From: Manihot esculenta
Lineage: Eukaryota; Streptophyta; Magnoliopsida; Malpighiales; Euphorbiaceae
Direction of reading: 5' to 3'
DNA length: 64,000 bases
Assembly: GCF_001659605.2 (NCBI RefSeq)
Contig: NC_035178.2
Coordinates: 13,338,062-13,402,061, forward strand
Shown here: piece by piece, positions 59,476 through 64,000 of the stretch
How the letters are laid out: every line of letters begins with the position of its first letter
Position numbering within the stretch: the stretch's first letter is position 1
Position numbers and translations under genes: made by a program
Notes under the pieces: model-generated
The model's input: the letters and a program-made list of their open reading frames with translations, nothing else
Told to the model about the DNA's origin: nothing
The model's database searches: none

Positions 59476-60924
59476 ATGGCTAAGGTAAGTACATCTGTTC
59501 ACTGTTCTCAACTTTCTAAACTAATCTCTGCTGTGAGAATTTTGGTTATAAGCCAAGCTAAACAAGCCCAACCAATACCTCAAGGTTTCAATATTGATCT
59601 TTATGTGAAATTAAAGGCTCTGCAACACATCCAACACGAAGTGGATCAAATGGCCCAACAAGCACTTGCATTTGAAGGACCCTATGAACAGCCAAGACAT
59701 GATCCATACTATAACACATACAGTTCAGGTTGGAGAGACTATCCAGACTTCAGTTATGCAGAGGCTAACAACTACCAGGATTATCAAGGATATCAAACCC
59801 AACCAGAACCTCAAAGTTCCAATCTTGATGAGATTATGAAGACTTTGCAGAGCATCCAACAGCAACAGGGTCAATTGAACAAATCATTGAATGCAACCAT
59901 GTTAAGAAGAGAGCAAGAGCTTCAAGATATGGAGGATGATGAGGAAAGTTGGCAAGTACAAGAACAAGCCTCTGAAGAAACAAAACCAGAACACTGTTTG
60001 TCCCAACAAACAGATCAAACAGAACTTGTTGATAATTCAAATATCATTGATTGTTTGAGCACAAATAATTTTGATATAAAAGATGATATTCTAACCAATG
60101 ATTCATGCAGGGAGGCTAGCCAAGAAGATGATGAAAGTCAGGAAGAACCAAAATTGAAAGAAACTGACTGTTGCATCCAACAGGTAGACTGCAGCCAAGC
60201 GCAGACAGAAGACATTCGGCCGCCGAACTCCACCATCCTTTGGCCGCCGAACCCTACTGCCCTTCAAACACCAAATTCTGTGGCACCACTTCAGGAACAC
60301 ATTGCGCAAGACGTCCTTCGGCCGCCGAACCCTACTGACTTGTGGAAGCCGAATCCCTCGCCACAATCCGCTCCGCAAACTGAAGACTTTCGGCTGCCAA
60401 ATACAGATATTCTTCGGCCGCCGAACCAGACTACCTTTCAAACACCAGACGCAATCAGCTTTCGGCCGCCGAACTCAGAACTCTTTCGGCCGCCGAATCC
60501 GACTACTTTTCAGCTCACCATTCAGTCAGATCTTGAGCGGAAGGAGCAATCTGAAACTCCTTTTAGCCTTCCAATACAAATAGCCCATGTGCACAAGGAA
60601 CAAGTGGAGGTCCAAGAGCCAAAACCAAAGGAGCATGCAGATCAATGCCTTCCCAAACCTCCAGATAAGATAGAGTTTGTTTTGCCAGATCTTAGTACCA
60701 AATTGCAGCTACACATAGAGAAACATGAATTGGAGTTCACAATGTTGTCCAATCATCTCAAGAATGCAAAAGCTAGAAACACACCTCATCTGAAAGAGGA
60801 AAAGCTAATCATGTTACTTCATGAGTACATGGAGAAAATAGGATGGGCTATGACCAAATCAAAAGGAGTGCTACACTTTTTGCTCAATGAAGTTGGGACG
60901 CTTTTTCCTTCTCCAATTACTTGA
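59476..60924 (+). CDS. Gag-like protein of the non-autonomous element, with RPPN repeats (482 aa)
   Basis: The only long ORF of the element. Residues about 60-100 (QQALAFEGPYEQP, NTYSSGWRDYPDFSY) match the region after the capsid in Athila-type gag; compare TYNPKWRDYPNLSY near 8556. A Gln-rich, coiled-coil-like stretch follows (EIMKTLQSIQQQQGQLNKSL), then an acidic section. Residues about 246-346 hold at least five RPPN copies, each encoded by TTCGGCCGCCGAA. The C-terminus is charged. I see no Retrotrans_gag core, CCHC knuckle or protease, so particle assembly probably depends on a partner. The start ATGGCTAAG is followed at once by GTAAGT, a strong donor-like motif, so the first codons could be an exon. 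The ORF is open in an element with near-identical LTRs. Confidence 0.75.
   Translation: MAKVSTSVHCSQLSKLISAVRILVISQAKQAQPIPQGFNIDLYVKLKALQHIQHEVDQMAQQALAFEGPYEQPRHDPYYNTYSSGWRDYPDFSYAEANNYQDYQGYQTQPEPQSSNLDEIMKTLQSIQQQQGQLNKSLNATMLRREQELQDMEDDEESWQVQEQASEETKPEHCLSQQTDQTELVDNSNIIDCLSTNNFDIKDDILTNDSCREASQEDDESQEEPKLKETDCCIQQVDCSQAQTEDIRPPNSTILWPPNPTALQTPNSVAPLQEHIAQDVLRPPNPTDLWKPNPSPQSAPQTEDFRLPNTDILRPPNQTTFQTPDAISFRPPNSELFRPPNPTTFQLTIQSDLERKEQSETPFSLPIQIAHVHKEQVEVQEPKPKEHADQCLPKPPDKIEFVLPDLSTKLQLHIEKHELEFTMLSNHLKNAKARNTPHLKEEKLIMLLHEYMEKIGWAMTKSKGVLHFLLNEVGTLFPSPIT
60215..60497 (+). repeat. In-frame palindrome repeats inside the gag-like ORF
   Basis: TTCGGCCGCCGAA occurs at 60215, 60317, 60413, 60461 and 60485, all in the same codon phase, plus diverged TTTGGCCGCCGAA near 60240. 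Each reads (L/F)RPPN. Spacers differ in length by multiples of three. Confidence 0.92.
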
Positions 60925-61910
60925 GACTTGATCAAGAGGATCGCGCCATGCACACCACACCCAGGGGAGTACTCAGTTTCCTTTGTTCTTTTATGTTTCT
61001 TATACATTGAGGACAATGCATGCTTTAAGTGTGGGGGTGCATATATCTGAATTTTTACTTTTAAGTTTATTTTTGCTTTAATCTTTAGTTTGATTGCATT
61101 AGGAAAATTTTTTCATTTTTGTTATTTTTATGCTTTCAATAAAACACACACAACCACAACCTTCTTCTTCTTTTTGTTTTGCTCCACTCAAACTGATGAA
61201 CTATGGTTGAATGAGTCTTTCTTTCCATGACCCCATTAATGTGATAACTCTTTAAACTTATGTTGAATCACTTGCAGTGAGTTGTATTCATGTTTGAGAA
61301 TTGCCTTTTGAATTGAATCTTTGAGTTTTCCATGGTGAAAAATATATTGATGACCCTCAATCGATTGGGAATAAATTAAAATTGTGTGAATGAACTTAAC
61401 ATGACTTGATTTAGCAATTGGTGTTGATTTGCCCAAATCATTGAGAGAAAGAAAATTCAGCAAAGGCAAAGAACTCAAAAGCACAAATTCAAAATTGTTC
61501 TAATGGTCAAAAGACTATGAACAAGGCTAGTAGCCACTTGGATAGGGGACCAACTGAAAATCTAAACCTTCAAATCAAAAATAGGTTGGTGACCTTTCCA
61601 AGCAAAATCTAAAGTGCAAAAGCCTGAATAAAGTACTTCAAGGTAAGGGCGAGTCAATCCAAAAGCTAGAAAAAGTCTTAACAAATTAATGTGCATGTCT
61701 CTCTTGAGGAAAACCAATCCTAACCATGGTAAGCAAAGGGAAACAAGGAAAAGAGGTAAGTAATCTTCATGCATATAGTCTTCACTGCAATGCTTCAAAA
61801 TAGGTGTCTAGAGTAAGAGCTTAAGTGGTAATAAGGATCTAGAGGAAGAAAGCTTATTTGACTATGTTCATTTGCTTGAGGACAAGCAAAATCTTAAGTG
61901 TGCGGGTATT
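60925..61910 (+). other. Non-coding 3' interior of the element
   Basis: Two G-rich tracts of the type AAGTGTG(G/C)GGGT follow the phrase GAGGACAA: at about 61008-61038 and 61878-61908, the second immediately before the 3' LTR. The second is the likely polypurine tract; the first may be a relict or second priming site. No other ORF is supported. Confidence 0.65.
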
Positions 61911-63568
61911 TGATAGAGCATATTTTAGCCCATATTTTCATGATCTTATTGATGTTTATTTGCACCTATTCTACCTAATTTTGTGGTTTTAATCATGTTT
62001 TGCAAATATTAGGTGTGAAGAAACAAATTGGAAAAAAATGCCCTTAAAAGTGCCAAAGAATGCCAAAAAACAGCCACTTTCGGAAGTACCTTCGGAAGCA
62101 CTTTCGGAAGCCAAAAGTCACCCACCTTCGGAAGCACTTTCGGAAGCACTTTCGGAAGCCGAAAGTCACCGACTTTCGGGGGCACTTTCGGCGGCCTAAA
62201 GTCCAGTCCAGAGGCGAAATTCACCCACCTTCGGGGGCACCTTCGGCCGCCGAACCTTGGCTCCAGAGACGAAAGTCCTGCCCCCGAAACTTAACTTAGG
62301 CGGCCGAACTTGCCCCCGAACATGCTCTTCCCTATTTAATGAGCCAAATCTTGAAGATCACATGTTTCCTACATAGTGCCATGCTCATTCAAAATTCAAA
62401 TCAAGGCTCCACCTTCCTCTTTAGTGCATGAATCTTCTTGGACACACCTTGGATGTCAATTAAAAGACCAAAAAGGGCTTGCAACTCCACATATGCACAA
62501 AGAAAACTCAAGGGCACTATGGGGCAATCACTCAAAGATACATGGACACTAAAAAGGAAAAAGGCAGCCTCTCAAGATCTATTTAAAGGCCTCAAGAAGA
62601 CCAAGAATCAACATCTTCCATCAAGGGATTGATCAAGGCTCTCCAAAGGCTCTTCCACCTTAGTTCTTCATCTTTTCTTTCTTCTTTTCTTTAATTTTCT
62701 GTTTTGGTTCAGACATGAGTGGCTGAAACCTTTTTTCTAGTTGAAGTTTGGTTGAAACTAAGGTTGTTTAAAAGGTTGTGAGATCTGAACATAAAGTGTT
62801 TGCTTTTGATTTATTCAATATTTATGCAATTGTGCTTAATTATAAAGATTGCTTTGTTGTTTTGATCAAATTGGCCACTTGATTCTTGATTGCAAAGTTA
62901 ATTGATTGTTGATTAGGATATTTGTTAGTCTGTAATTGCTGGAAATATTCTGATCTAAGAACACTTGGTGTAAAAACCAAGGAATTGCATGATCTAACAT
63001 CATCTCATACGTTTGAGTAGTTAGGGTTTGGATCTTTCTAGTTCTTCATGCAATTGGCAATTGTTTTGATGCCTATGGCCCAAGGACGTTCCTTGGCAAT
63101 TTGTTAATTAGTAATTGGTTAGAGGACGTTCCCTAATCAGTTTGTTCATAAGGAAAGACATGGTGGTGAGAAGCGTCTTCCACCCCCATAACCAACCTAT
63201 TGAATCAATCAAGATAACCATGTTTCAATGATCAACCCAAACAACCAAAGTGGATCCATATCTTCAACTAGACCTTTCTCTTATTGATTTCCTCTTTTAT
63301 TTTAATTACTTGCTGTTTTAATTACTTTCATTAGTTGTTAATCAAATCATCTCAAAACCCCCCTTTTTACTTTCCTTGCACTTTACTTTTGTTCTATTTG
63401 CAATTACTGCCTTCACTTGTGCTTTCCATTGGTTTGATTGGTCTTGATTAAGATAAATAAATAGGTAATCAATTCTCTGTGGATACGATCCTTCACCACT
63501 GTCTACAGTTGTATTTGTAGGTAACCAAGAAGGTTATTTTTGACCGGCTTCGACAACCGCTCCTGTCA
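61911..63568 (+). repeat. 3' LTR of the Athila/Tat-like element
   Basis: 1658 bp. Compared with the 5' LTR it has one extra 24 bp unit in the CTTTCGG array (near 62150) and about nine scattered substitutions. Followed by the second CCAAT. Confidence 0.95.
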
Positions 63569-63573
63569 CCAAT

Positions 63574-63978
63574 CAGTCTCAGCTCTTTTGTTTCTTCTTT
63601 GACATACCTGCAATCGTAGTTTAAGGTTCCTTTGATGTATCTCAGTATTTGTTTTACAACCCCCAAGTGTTTTGACGTCGGAGACTCCATGAACCGACTT
63701 ACGATGCCAACAGAGTAAGCTAAATCAGGCCGAGTGTTCAACAAGTACCTCAAGCTCCCGATAGTACTCCTGTATAGCGTAGCGTCAATTAAAGGACTTT
63801 CATCTTTCTTGCTCAGCTTTGTTCGTAAATCCATTGGGACACTACAAGGTTTGCAGTCCATCATGCCGAACTTTCCAAGTATCTTTTCTGCATACCCAGC
63901 TTGACTGAGAGTAATACATTCAGACCCTTGAGAGACTTCAATCCCTAGATAGTAACTTAAGAGCCCGAGATCACTCAT
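63574..63978 (-). pseudogene. Ty1/copia reverse transcriptase end, upstream half of the interrupted pol gene
   Basis: Reads MSDLGLLSYYLGIEV, SQAGYAEKILGKFGM, YRSTIGSLRYLLNTRPDLAY and KQILRYIKGT, the conserved thumb and connection of copia RT after the YxDD box. An in-frame TAA at 63979-63981 breaks the reading just before MSDLG. Stops being copia-like at the CCAAT site (63569-63573); continues at 57764. The rest of the gene is outside the window. Confidence 0.9.
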
Positions 63979-64000
63979 TTAAAAAATGCTTTGCATCTGA

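Larger units (their letters stand above)
57770..63568 (+). mobile_element. Young Athila/Tat-like non-autonomous LTR retrotransposon, complete
   Basis: LTRs 57770-59403 and 61911-63568 flank a 2.5 kb interior. The target duplication CCAAT is perfect (57765-57769 and 63569-63573). It has an intact tRNA-Asp primer site, one ORF of 482 codons and no protease, RT, RNase H or integrase. The LTRs differ by about nine substitutions by eye plus one 24 bp length change, so insertion is recent. It must borrow enzymes from a related element. Confidence 0.95.

Overview
The window is plant nuclear DNA from a transposon-dense, gene-poor region. The evidence is a five-exon CYP714-type cytochrome P450 gene with GT-AG introns, Ty3 elements of the Tekay/Del and Athila/Tat types, a Ty1/copia element, a CACTA (CMC/En-Spm) transposon with DUF4218 and DUF4216 domains, and a plant-type LINE relic. 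I cannot name the species; a eudicot is likely, and anything closer would be a guess. No rRNA, tRNA, CRISPR or bacterial gene was found.

Layout. 1-7372: two decayed Tekay-type elements in tandem (T1, T2), the second starting in mid-RT, separated by a 0.3 kb segment of unknown origin. 7373-12330: an Athila-type gag-protease relic on the minus strand, split by a 2.29 kb solo Tekay LTR that has a perfect CGTGG target duplication. 12340-13176: a CACTA-like relic. 13760-15678: the only apparently intact host gene, a 513-residue CYP714-family P450 on the minus strand. 16680-16977: a small unidentified gene fragment. 16863-53030: a 36 kb array of large, very similar repeat modules (X = retroelement LTR and gag relic; L = deleted LINE; Y = AT-rich filler) in the order X-L-Y-L-Y-X-L-Y-X-L-Y'-L-Y. 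One Y copy carries a 4.58 kb CACTA element (28809-33388) whose TAT target duplication and empty sites in sister copies can be read directly. 53790-55969: a solo Tekay LTR on the minus strand. 56830-64000: a Ty1/copia element on the minus strand, interrupted by a young 5.8 kb Athila/Tat-like element (57770-63568) with CCAAT target duplications, nearly identical LTRs and one 482-residue ORF, but no pol.

How it fits together. Most of the sequence records nested insertion, solo-LTR formation and unequal recombination. The most unusual signal is a GC-rich palindromic word (TTCGGCCGCCGAA and variants). It is arrayed in the LTRs of the Tekay family, recurs in the LTR of the unrelated Athila/Tat-like element, and appears a third time inside that element's ORF, always in the same reading frame as RPPN peptide repeats. 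In three Tekay LTRs the same arrays lie between conserved splice-site-like sequences that bracket a 71-72 bp candidate leader exon.
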